Shown piece after piece: positions 1 through 12,300 of a stretch of 64,000 nucleotides of DNA (positions are counted from its first letter, which is position 1; each line of letters begins with the position of its first letter). The DNA lies in the NCBI GenBank assembly GCA_025490895.1, contig JALPQI010030811.1:1-64000 (forward strand). Direction: 5' to 3'. The stretch is from Thaumatotibia leucotreta. Lineage: Eukaryota > Arthropoda > Insecta > Lepidoptera > Tortricidae. The translations under genes were made by a program, and so were the position numbers. Under the pieces are notes generated by a model. The model did no database searches, was not told the origin of the DNA, and saw only the letters and a program-made list of their open reading frames with translations.

Positions 1-360
1 TCACCACCGTGTTCTACTGGGGTAGCATCGCTACTCAGACGCAGGTATGTCGATAGTTGTGAAATGTCTGACGACGCTGCAGCACTTGTTCTCATGGTTG
101 CCGCTGTCTTCGCACGTGCCCCCGGCGCTGGTCACCACCGTGTTCTACTGGGGCAGCATCGCTACTCAGACGCAGGTATGTCGATAGTTGTGAAATGTCT
201 GACGACGCTGCAGCACTTGTTCTCGTGGTTGCCACTGTCTTCGCACGTGCCACCGGCGCTGGTCACCACCGTGTTCTACTGGGGTAGCATCGCTACTCAG
301 ACGCAGGTATGTCGATAGTTGTGAAATGTCTGACGACGCTGGTCACCACCGTGTTCTGAG
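1..360 (+). repeat. 131-bp tandem array of exon a with its splice donor
   Basis: The phrase tcaccaccgtgttctactgg recurs at 1, 132 and 263, giving a 131-bp period, and a truncated copy begins near 342. Each unit holds the 3' part of exon a, the donor cag|gtatgt and about 14 bp of intron. The copies differ by a few single bases (for example t/c in the ggt/ggc agc codon), so they are not exact duplicates. Confidence 0.9.
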
Positions 361-3300
361 GCATCATCATTTTTCCTTTTTTCATGGTCAACTAATTTTG
401 TAATATGGAAACATGATCGGACACAATTTTCTCGATAAAATTATTTGTAAAGTCAGGGTGATAAAGAACCACTAAAATTGATCATATGGCTTTAAATAAC
501 GGAATATGATCATGATTTACGAATATGATAAAAGCATTACCAATTTTAGTAATTTGTAATACGGTATTTTGATTAACAACAAATATTTTTTTCGTGATTT
601 GTCCAAAAAGTTTATTCCTAATGAGCGCTACATTCCTTTCTTTCACGTATAGCCTTAACGGTGCCTCTTTCGAGTTGGCGTAGTTTATGGGAGCGCAGGT
701 ATCGTCTTAGGGGCTACGCTAGCTTACTTTTTCGTGATTTGTCCATAAAGTTCATTCCTAATGAGCGCTACATCCCTTTCTTTCACGTATAGCCTTAACG
801 GTGTCTCTTTCGAGTGGTCGTGGTTTATAGGAGCGCAGGTATCGTCTTACCCCCTTATTCATAAACGTCTCCTAACTTAACAAGCCGTTAATAATTGTTT
901 GTCCCTTTTGCTCTTATGGACATATTGTTAAGACCGAAAGGGACAAACAATTATTAGCAGCTTGTTAAGTTAGCAGACGTTTATGAATAAGGGGGTTAGG
1001 GGCTACCCTAGCTTACGCAGACGCCGCGACGGGTGCACGCCTAACTTAGCGCTGAATTCAAGAAACAAGTCCGCGGATTAACGTCAATCGCATGCGCCCG
1101 CGCCCGTTACCGGTGTCTATACACATTCTTTGAGGCAGGTGTCAGTTGCGGGTAATCCGTGTAAGCTAGCGTAGGCCCTTAAGGAGTATTCTATTATTAT
1201 GTTTGATATTATTTCCGCAGAGCAAGGAGGCAGCACTAGCCGGCCTGGGCGGAGTATGCGAGCTGCTGTACCGGCGGTACGCGCCGCCGTCCTCGGGCGC
1301 CACCGCGTTGCGCCTGCACCACTGCGCGCTGCGCCTGCTTCGGCACCTCACGCACCCGCCGCTTCTCGCGCCGCACGAGTAAGTATATCGACATATTTGC
1401 GCGGCACGACTAGGACACCCAGCGTGCGCGTCCGTACACGACTGCTCCGTTTGAATGAAAACGAATGACTGACGGCAGCGCCAGCCCGCAGATATATACC
1501 AGCGATCGAACGCGACTAGAAGATTCTGTGACGTCACGCGCCCACCTAACGGTCTCCCGTGCGCGTTTAGTACAGTTGACCGCATAAAAGATGTGAATTA
1601 ATTAAATTGATCTAAGAAAAATAGATTAATATTACCTACATTTTTGTAATCGTGTCTCCGCTACCCAAAGGTTGTCTGGAAGAGATCGCTTTTTAGCGAT
1701 AAGGCCGCCTTTTGTGACCTCTTGTTTTTTTTTGTATTTCTTTTGTTTTTGTGAACTTTTTGTTCTTTATTACGTGTGAGGTGTGCAATAAAGAGTTTTG
1801 TATTGTATTGTATTGTATTGTAATATTAAATAATTGAATAAATAAAATGAAAACATGTACGTGTAACGTTACATCCGGCCGAATACCGGATAGTGACTTA
1901 AAAGTCCGGCCGGATACTGGATAGCGACTTATTATCCGGCCAGATACCGGATAGTTAAGTACTATGTTTGATTTTGGAGTGAACATAAAAAGTTAAAAAA
2001 CAAAAATAATCATTAATGGCGACCATAACGTAAGTAACGACCCTACTGACCCTAGAGCTTCCAAGAGTAGGCCAGTCGGTTGGGGTGTAGGGGTTCTCAG
2101 TTGTAGCTTGCCTCCATTGGCCGTCCAGAGAGGAGACGTCAGAGCTATATGCTCCAGGTGTGGAACTGTACATTTGCGTAAGTGGCGAGACTAGCACGCG
2201 AGGTAGTGCAGTGGCTATCATAAGTGTGCGCAGTGGCGCAGAAAGCAGTGTTCTTCTTTCCCCACCTTTGAGCCGCCTCACCTATTTTTCCTTGACTTGT
2301 TTGTCTCTTGTTAGGCCAGCTACAGGGCCCCACCTAGTCGGTGGTAAGTCACCGCTTGCCTTGGTAACAATGTAGCGATTGTGGCAGATGACCGGGCTTT
2401 TTTTCTATAGACCAATTTCTTACCCATCCAACTAGCAACATATGTTTTTCTTAAAAACAGTAGTTCGATAAATTATAACCGATTTGCGTTATGCCGAATT
2501 CGGTTACAAGAAAAGCTAGGACTTCGCGAGCTACAAAACGGGTCAAAAATTTCATAACTTGCACGACGCGCCTAACTCAAAATGTAGGTATAATTCCATC
2601 GACCGAATATTCGGCCGGTGGTCGGGCCGAATATTCGGTATCCGGCCGACCAACTATCCGTTGCGTTTTTAGTACTAAAAACGCAACGGATAGTTGTACA
2701 GAGCGACACTGGGTTGGTGGACGTCAGCCTCTCCAGTTACTTATGGGCATTTAGAGTTAATGTCCTTAATCGCCAAACCGGGCAAGCAGGTTCGCGATCG
2801 CAGCAATGTGTCTATTATGATAACGCTGCTGACCGGCATCAATGTTTAATACATTAATGATCACTTGATCAGTGAGACTCAATCCCTTAGTAGACTTTTA
2901 CGACACCCACGGGAAGAGTTGAGCGGGAGCGATATACCAAATGATCATTATGTTGATTTATGACCTTAAATCATTTGATAATAATTGGACATCTTGATGT
3001 TCTATGCAATGAAGGTTTTCCGAAATGACGTTCATCAGGGCGGCAGCACTGAGGCGTCAGGTCCAGAAACTTGTCAAAATTCTCAGAGCGCCTATTATAT
3101 TTCGTGTTTAAATTTAAATGTTTTGTGTGAGTTACCTTCTAGTTAGTTTTTCCTTCCTAATTGTGTTTCTTAGCGGGACCGTACAGCTAAGTGACGCCAA
3201 CTAGTGGCATACGTTTTCGAGAAAACCCTCATTAATCAGAGTTAATTGACAAATGTTTTTGTACCTGCTTTTGAGTTTTTTATAATGTTCTTGCACTTTT

Positions 3301-6300
3301 GACTTTTCTTGTTCAAAAATTAGTTTCCAAAGCGTCCAAAATGTATGTACTCTATTTGTTTCAGTTATTTGAACAAGCTGGCGGAATTTTTGAAGCTGTT
3401 TATATCGTTACATTTTAAGAGACTAGAAGCAGAGCCCGAATTTGACGCTATACAATTTTTGTCGTATCTGTTCCAGTTCACATTCCAGGTACTTAGTAAC
3501 TATTGTCATAACATTAACTACTATTGTTCTTTATTAGAATATTTTGAAAAACTTAGTACACATTAAATGTTTGTATCGTGTAATGCTTCGAAATTATATT
3601 TAAGTATCTTTAATAACGTCCATGTTTGCAAATCATATTAACATATGTCCCGTTCGTCTGATTATGGTTAGAACAGATTGAGAATACTAAAAAAATGTTT
3701 CCTAAACATAAATAAAATATCATGGCACATTATTCCACAAATCGTTCTAGCCTAGACTAGGCTATGGAAGCTGCCATCAATCGTTACTCAATAAACCAAT
3801 GATTAAAATACTAAACTTATTTCATTGTTAATAAATATTGTTCTTTTCAGGTGCCTGTATGCACAATATTTGTAAATTGTCTAGATATATGGATTCAATT
3901 TATTGACATTTTGAAGCCTGAAGATACAGTTAAGTGAGTATTATTTCTCTTAGATAACGCCGGGTTAACTCACTGAATATATTTTGTATTTTTCTAAACA
4001 TTCCTTTTTTTTAGACCATGACAGGTTCTTAATTATTTAGATAAATTATGGGTTATTTCCCTGTGAGATATTGATTTTGCATATTCATGTAAATAAGTAG
4101 TAAAATACACTCCTTCCTGTCATTCTTTGTTTTTATTCTCGAACCTCGCTGATTCATATTAATTATGTGCCCTCTTACATCCTAACAGATATTGGGAAGC
4201 GCTCCGTGGCTTAGTGGAGGGCATCCTAAACAAAATTCAATTCCAACACAACAAAGCTCAGCTTCAACATTTAGATAACGAAGTTTATGATGACGACGTA
4301 AGTATTGAATGACAGTTTCAATGTGAGCTCTTGTCTTGTATTAAATAACCGTTTTTTTTTTTAAATAGGTATTATTTTGTAATACATTTCTAGGCATGGT
4401 ATAAATGTAGTAGTGTAACTTTATGCATTTGACACAAGGTTGAATTTAGTAGACATATACTAACAAAACGAACCTCTTATATCCAGATTTTTTGCATACA
4501 TTGCATCTCGACACACTTCTCATTTCGATGTTTTGGTGGTAATACTTTCATAGCAAACACGGTTTTCTATTGTCGACTCTTTTACGCTAGTGATTGGTAG
4601 TATAGTTTTGTCATCGTACCATCATACAACACATTACTTACTTTATATTGCAGGGTGAGACTGAATGGCAGACATTCCTGAAACATTGCATCGAATGTAT
4701 CGCTCGGGTGGCGGAGTTAGCGCCCCTCGACGTTTTTACTTGTGTGGTGAGTTTTATAACGCGGAAGAGGTACCTAAAGGGACTAAAAGAAACGAGATAA
4801 GAAAAATAAACATTAAATGGGAAATAAAACAGCTTTCCGATTTGAATATCATTAAAATATGAAATTTTACCTTCCAATAAAATTAGTATTATGTTTCCAT
4901 CGACGTCCGAGATCTCCATTATGAGAGCGTTACGTTCCCGACTGACCGATAGATGCCGCTAGCGTCTGTGAAGCCGCTCCACGTGCTGTAGCGCGCCGCT
5001 GTGACGTAGTTTCCGCCCAACCGGCTTCCTGTAATCATTAGCACTCACCCGGCGACTCGCCGCCATTTCATTGTTGAGGAGAATACACGGTTTTGATAAA
5101 AATAATAAATGCCGCCAGGAAGGCATTACCCAGATCTCGGACGTCGATGGAAACATAATACTAATTTTATTGGAAGGTAAAATTTCATATTATGTGTTCC
5201 GTTCGACGTCCGAGATCTCCATTATGAGATCTGTCTATTATCTCCTGGTGGCGAGTCAGCGGGTGCACAAAGGTACACCGATATACCGATGCTATGAATA
5301 AAAATTAGTATAGTATATTAGCAATACGTTTAATCGAGGCAATTTTTATAATTAATGCTTGATTTAGCAAATGTAATACAGAGTATCTAAATCATCTAAA
5401 CGTTAAATAGATTTGACAGGGATTTTACGGCTGGGTCGGTATTCGAACTGCGAATATCTCTGTGGTAAAAACGTCTAAAGGTAGATTCATGTTGCCAGTT
5501 AGCTTTTGCCAAAATATCATTAATTGGATATTTTTCTAACCAATTTAGTGATGATACCGCAGATCGAAAGCTGCCCGGTGTAGCCTCAATCCCAGAGTCC
5601 GCCAGGAGGCGTTTAAGCCAGCCTCCAATCATCGTGGGTGAAGCTGGCTTAGAAGGGACTCTAGTTGATACAAATAAGTTAGTACAGTGGCCTCGAACAT
5701 TTTCCGTAATTAATACGAGTTGACGTATCCAGAATACTGGATTGATATTATGTTCAGGAGCTTCTAATAGTGTCCAGTTTGATTGTTGATAAAATGCGTT
5801 ATCAGATTTAGAACCGAATTTTGGAACCAAAATAATTGAGTGAGTGTTATCAGTGTAATTGCTTGGGCTACAGTGAAGCAGTGTAAGGTCGTGGACCCTT
5901 CGGCCCGATGCTAAAAGTAAGAGTGCGGCAGTTCTTCTAGATACATCGTACAAGCTGTTCGGGTTAGGACTCGTATTTTTTAAGTAATAAATCAAATGTC
6001 TCGCATCCCATACTGGCGGTTTGGGAGGCGATGGTTTCGCCAAGGAAATCGCTTTTAAAATGTTCTTAATTAGGATATTTGAGGAAAGTTTAGTGTCTGA
6101 TAGGGGTTCACACACAGCACTTATCACAGATTTATGAACAAGTATCGTTCGGTATGCTAGCTTATCCGATAAGTATAAATGTGCAAGATATCTTGCTACC
6201 TGATCTGGAGGAGGTCGGTGACAATCGATCTTATTTTTGGTGCACCACGATGACCATTTGTTCCATATGGGCGTGTATGTTTTAACTGTGGAGGCACGCC

Positions 6301-9300
6301 AATGAGATGCTAGCAGACTTCTCTCCTGGTCCGACCAGCCCGGTGTTACAGCGTGCCACCCAAAAGGAGCCAGGCCTCCATATTTAGATCGTTGATTTGT
6401 GGAGGAGGGCGATTCGTCGTTATATCTACCAGGGCTCTTTGCAGGTTGTAGACTTTCATCGGCCGCGTCAAGGCTCTCTTTTTCAGGTCTGGCCTCCAGA
6501 AGGGTCTGGTCCACTTCGGTGTTATCACGATGAACAGGCCCGACGCGGTGTTGAGATGATGCAGAACACGAGGCAGGAGGCTCGGAGGTGGAAATACCCA
6601 TGCTAGGTCGTAGTGCCAGTAGTTGCTGAACGCGTCGTAATAGTAAGCGTTCGAGTCGAGTGAGTCGATTGAGACGTACCTTGGTACCACGTGAGCGGTC
6701 TTGGAGGCGAACAGGTCGATGGACGGAGTACCCCAGCGGGCGAATATCTTCTCCGTGGCTTCCGGGCGCAGGTGCCACTCGGGGGCGCAGTTTCCTCTTG
6801 ACAGTCCGTCGGCCTCGGTATTGTATCGGCCTGGCAGATAGTAAGGGACCAGTGTGATTCGTAGGCGATCCGTTAATGTTAACAATTTTCGTGTCAGTCG
6901 TTGCAACGGGGGAGACTTGGTGCCACCTTCGTTCTTTATATATGCTACGACGGTCCGGTTGTCCGTTTGCAGAACAACTCTGGAGTTCTTTAGGCTTCTG
7001 CTTTCTTTCGACAACGCTGCATATACTGTGTAAAGTTCCTTGAGGTTGCTGTGCCAATTCTCCTGCTGGTGGCTCCAGGTTCCTTGCAGCGACTTTCCGT
7101 TGACGACTGCTCCCCATTGGAAATCTGATGCGTCCGTCACTATAAAGTTCGTTCTTCCTACCTCTGTGTGAATGCGAGTTTTCTGTGTTACATTCCCGAT
7201 CCACCATTGGAGATCCTTTCGAACTTCCGGTGACAGACGAGGAGGGAAGTGGGCCGGGGCTCTCTGCAACTGTCCTAGGTGTTGTTGGAGGCTGCGACAG
7301 TGCAATCTCCCTCTGTGTACTACGAAGTTCGCGAAGTTGAGACGGCCCAGGAGGCGTTGAGTTTCTTTTACAGTGACGGATTCGGACGCGAGATAGGCTC
7401 GCATGTCTTGACGTAATGCGTTTACCTTTTTTGTTGGCAGGGAGCGAATGTTGTGTCTCGTATCCCATGTGATACCTAGGAACTCTATGGTTTGTGTGGG
7501 AATCATAACTGACTTCTGATAGTTTATTTTCCAACCCAGGTTGACGAGGGTTGTCCTGGCGATCTGTACCTGTTTTAGTAGCGATGCTTTTGTCTGGTTG
7601 GCTATCAGAAAATCGTCTAGATAGACAATCACGCGTAGGCCGTAGGATCTCAGCACCTGTGCTATCCAATTCGATAGGGTTGCAAATAATTTTGGAGCTA
7701 TAGCTATTCCGAACGGTAGACACGTCATCTGCATTAAACGGCCTTGATAGCTTATCCGAAGAAATCGTCTGTGTCGAGCAAGTATCGGGACATGGTAATA
7801 TGCTTGGCTTAAATCGAATTTGGCAAGCCAGTCTCCAGTTTGTAAGAAATTGTGCATCTGGCAGTGGTTGAACAGTTTGAAATGAGTGGGTTTCATATAC
7901 TGATTGAGAGACTTCAGATTGAAAATTGTTCTGACCTTTCCATTGCTCTTCTGTTGCAGAAATAGCGGTGAAATGTAGCTGGGAGTAAGAGGTGCAGGTT
8001 CTAGGACTCCTTCTTGAATCATATTGTTTACCTCTTTTGTCATTTGATGTGATTCTGCAGTCCGAAATTTGTGAAGAAAATCGATTGTAGGTAAAATCAG
8101 CGGAGGTTTTTGAACAAAGGGAATCCTTACCGATGAAATGAGGTTTAAGATGGAATTCGGAGCTTTTAATTGCTCCCAATTTCTTCGATAAAATCGAAGA
8201 CATCCTGCTGAAAACTTTCTGGAGTCATTTTCTGTGACGGTTATCGCGGCGCCTCGAGTTGTCTCGTCGTGACTTTTTTCCTTTAACCGTAGAATGTCGG
8301 GGTCGCTTAGTAGCAGTGGGTTTTTTATCCGAATTTTGTTTATTGATTCTTCGAAATGGTTTGTCTTTGTATGACGGGACTTGAGCTGGAGAGCGTCGGC
8401 GAGCATCGAGATTATGCGGGGTTTGCTTTCCAACCTTGTCAATGCCACCAATTTTCTGCAGGTACACGGACAGTTTTTCTGGGTTGAAAATGTATTCCGA
8501 TGTCGGAGGAATCTTGTCTATGTCTTCTTTAACGTACTTATCTTTTATCGATCGGAGCAGATCAAACCTCCTGTCCGCTATAGCCTCAGCTCGCTTCCCG
8601 GAGACTATTTGTAGGATATCTTGAGAAATTACCTTATAATTCGAGTCATTGTCAAATAGGTCCTTGAGTTTGGTGTAGAGAGCGCCAGGCTCTCCAGCTT
8701 CTGGTGTCTCGGACCATTCCATTAACTTTTGCAGGGCCTCGTTGACGGCTTCATTTTGGGCGATTATAGCATTGGACAGAGCTGCGAAGCTTCGCTCCGA
8801 CTGGGTAGCCCGCGAGCCCCGGGACGTCGAGGGGCCTTCGAGGCGGCGCAGCTCTTCGTTTATCAGTAGTTCCGTGAAACCCGGAGAAGCGATGTATTTT
8901 TTTTGGGCATCAATGTAACGTACCGCCTTCCATTCGGGACAGTCCAGTCGCGATAGGGCGCAGCTCCTCGCGACACGGTCCGCCTTCGCCTTCGCTATGG
9001 TGGGATCTTTGATCGAGACCGAGAGGTCAGCAATCTGTCCAAATCGCGGTGGCGCCACCGGTTGTGTGCCCGTCGGGGTCGCCCGAGCTGGGAGAGCGAG
9101 CGCCGGCACTGCGGCGGGGAGTCGCGAGGCGGGCGGCGCCAGCATGGCGGCCGGCATCGGCATGGTCGCCTGCGTCGTTAATGCGGGCGACACGTGGAAA
9201 GTCGACGGCGCCATGACGACGGGCAGCGGCCCGAGGGTCGGCGGCGCCGGAGTAGCGGCCGGCGGCGCCATCGTGGCGGCCGGCGGGATCGTGGCCGGCG

Positions 9301-12300
9301 GCGCCGTCGCGATAGCCCGCGAGGTCGGAGTCGGCAGCGGCGTCTCCTTTGCGGCGGGTCGGGCTCCGTGAGAGGATAGAATATTATTAAGTTGACTCAC
9401 TAGTTGGTTCGAAAGGAATTCGAACCTATTTTCCAGTCCCGAAGCCGTAGAAAATTGCGAGGCGCCGCTCGGAGCTCTCGTGTGCCGGCGCCGGTGGCGC
9501 GGCGGCGTGGCGGAGCGCCGGTGGCGCGGCGGCGTGGCGGAGCGGCGGCGCCGGCTGCGGCTGCGCGCACGGCGCGGCTCGTCGGCGCCCGAGCTAGACG
9601 CCTGTCGCCGCCGATGCGATGTTCGCGAATCACGTTCTCTCTCGACGGATGCGGAGCGGCTACCGTTATCACTCATCACGAAAGGATTAAAAACGCGTCT
9701 TAATCTGGTGATTTCCTACTTGAATCTCGGAAATTAGCGTTATACTGACTAACGTGACACTTATAACGGTCGTGGTCGAAGAAAAAAATTTTCCGTAATA
9801 AAAAGTGGGTAGATCGAAGTCTGTTCTAGAATGTTCCGCGATGGCAAATTTGCGTTATTTGATGTGAAGAGTAGTTAAATCCGATTTTAAAGTTCGTTAG
9901 AAACGATATACCACTTTAAAAATAACTTTCGAAAAATTAACGACCAGTTTTTTTAAATGTGTACGGACCTTCGGTCAGGACGGTCGACGCAACAATGAAA
10001 TGGCGGCGAGTCGCCGGGTGAGTGCTAATGATTACAGGAAGCCGGTTGGGCGGAAACTACGTCACAGCGGCGCGCTACAGCACGTGGAGCGGCTTCACAG
10101 ACGCTAGCGGCATCTATCGGTCAGTCGGGAACGTAACGCTCTCATAATGGAGATCTCGGACGTCGAACGGAACACATAATAAAAAGTACATACGGCTCTT
10201 TACAATACTGTAACTTTGAAAGTTGCCTTGAAAGCGTTCCTGCTTACGAGCGGTCAGCGGAAAAACGAGCAGGTATACGTACTCTTGCATAGAACTCGAT
10301 CCAAATGTATAAACCTCCGCTAGCCGCTCGTTTCTAGGCCGAGCCCTGGTTCAAACAGGGTATCAAACAGTACATATTGCTCTCACACATACTTATATTT
10401 TTCATTTAAATTTATATATATAAATATTAAATCGTTTTGTGGACGAACTTTACTGCCGACTTTTTTATAATTTGTGTTATGCCATGTGGCATTAGACTAA
10501 GATATTTGTCTTGCATTTGTAACAATAATCCGTAAACCATAAAAAGCGTTACACACACGTGTTAAGATATCATCATTCATCAAAATCCGCTAAATTACTA
10601 TGAATCTTCCATATAACAAAATTTAGCAAACGGTTTAACTTTTTGACACCCAAGAAGCGAAACAATATCATGTGACACTTACGCCAGGCAATCGTGATTT
10701 TTAAGCGAAATTGAACTTTACGGAGTAAGTTCCTACTGCATTGGCGTAGATGTCGGCCAGTGCCGTCATTCGCGTCATGATTTTTTGTTGTCATCAATGG
10801 CCGACTGTCGCGGTCAAAAGGTTAACGATCAGACTTATTCGTGCAACCCGCTTACAAAGACGAACTACAAGTATGACGAGTGAGAATGGCATATTTTTGA
10901 CGTGACAACGTCTTATAAATTGGTTTGCCGGGTGACACTTCAAGAAACTGCGTTACGCTCCGCTCACGTTATGCGCTCACAATGAGAGCGAGTGAGAGGC
11001 ACGCGTCCCTTCCACTCGGGCATGGTTAGCCCGCCTAAGAGCGAGAGAGACAGACATAAAACGTTGTCACGTAAAACTTTCGCCCGTATACCGACTTTAC
11101 AGGCAACCAATTTTTTTTTTCTAGCTGGAGCGCTGGCAGGGGCTGGCGGGAGTGCACGCACGCGCCGCGGGGCGAGGGGGCGGCGGCGCGGCGGCCGCGG
11201 ACGGCGAGCGGCTGCTGTGCGCGCTGCTGGACCTGGCCACGCACACGCGCGTCGCCGGCCGCCTGGCGCCCGCGCTGCTCGCAGGTCTATTATTACCCTA
11301 TTGAACGCAAGGATTATAGACTTGATGCGTAGCCTAGATGCCAATCGCTAACGCTTAAGGGTTACATTGGTCTAAGGCGACCAGCGGCGAGCATTCGCTC
11401 GCCGCTGGCGGCCATGAGTTGGAGCGGGATGCCTTAGACCAATGTCGTGGCCGGGCCGTTAGACCAATGTCGTGGCCGCGCCATTAGTCGTGAAATACAC
11501 CCTTGACCCCAATGTCTTTGTGGCACTAATAAAGAGTGACAGAGATGAAACTACGATATGCTATTGAGTGAGCGTTAGCGATTGGCATTTCGGCTGCGCA
11601 TTGTTTTAACAGCGTCCGCCGTGACTTAATTTAGAGGCTCAATGAATGAGTTCGTTTCGTGTAATCCCACCTCGATCTATTCGTAAGTATTTCATTAGCC
11701 ACAGGTTTCCGCAACTCGACGTCGATATTTGATTTGATCACTGTAGGTTAATTTGTTCACAGACTCAGATGGACGCTCGGCGCAGACGGACGGCGCAGCC
11801 CGCGCGGCGGCGGGCGCGGCGCTAGTGGAGCGCGTGGCGGCCGCGCTGGGCGGCGCCGCGCTCACGCGCCCGCACCGCGCCGCGCACGCACACGCTCACG
11901 CGCACGTGCAAGTGTGAGTAGCTGCACCTTACCTACCAGACGGCGGGCGCGGCGCTAGTGGAGCGCGTGGCGGCCGCGCTGGGCGGCGCCGCGCTCACGC
12001 GCCCGCACCGCGCCGCGCACGCACACGCTCACGCGCACGTGCAAGTGTGAGTAGCTGCACCTTACCTACCAGACGGCGGGCGCGGCGCTAGTGGAGCGCG
12101 TGGCGGCCGCGCTGGGCGGCGCCGCGCTCACGCGCCCGCACCGCGCCGCGCACGCACACGCTCACGCGCACGTGCAAGTGTGAGTAGCTGCACCTTACCT
12201 ACCAGACGGCGGGCGCGGCGCTAGTGGAGCGCGTGGCGGCCGCGCTGGGCGGCGCCGCGCTCACGCGCCCGCACCGCGCCGCGCACGCACACGCTCACGC

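Larger units (their letters stand above)
4859..10179 (-). mobile_element. DIRS-type tyrosine-recombinase retrotransposon
   Basis: About 5.3 kb, antisense in the XPO6 intron between exons f and g. It has gag (8225-9679), RT-RNase H-methyltransferase-like (6346-8451) and tyrosine recombinase (C-terminal part of 5396-8203) ORFs. Inverted terminal repeats lie at about 4888-5076 and 9990-10179. An internal complementary region at 5132-5222 equals the reverse complement of the left tip followed by that of the right tip. This is the circle-junction arrangement expected of DIRS. The joint (cacataat then atgaaatt) sets the outer ends to within about 3 bp. No target duplication is visible, as expected for YR integration. 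All three ORFs are long and open, so the copy looks young. Confidence 0.92.

Noticed and set aside
8997..9703. GC-rich + strand frames over the DIRS gag
   Set aside because: Shadow frames of the gag ORF on the opposite strand (Arg/Ala/Gly-rich from RS and AP codons).
10964..11351. Frames on both strands over exon g
   Set aside because: Only the frame reading LERWQGLAG joins in phase with exons f and h. The others are shadows.
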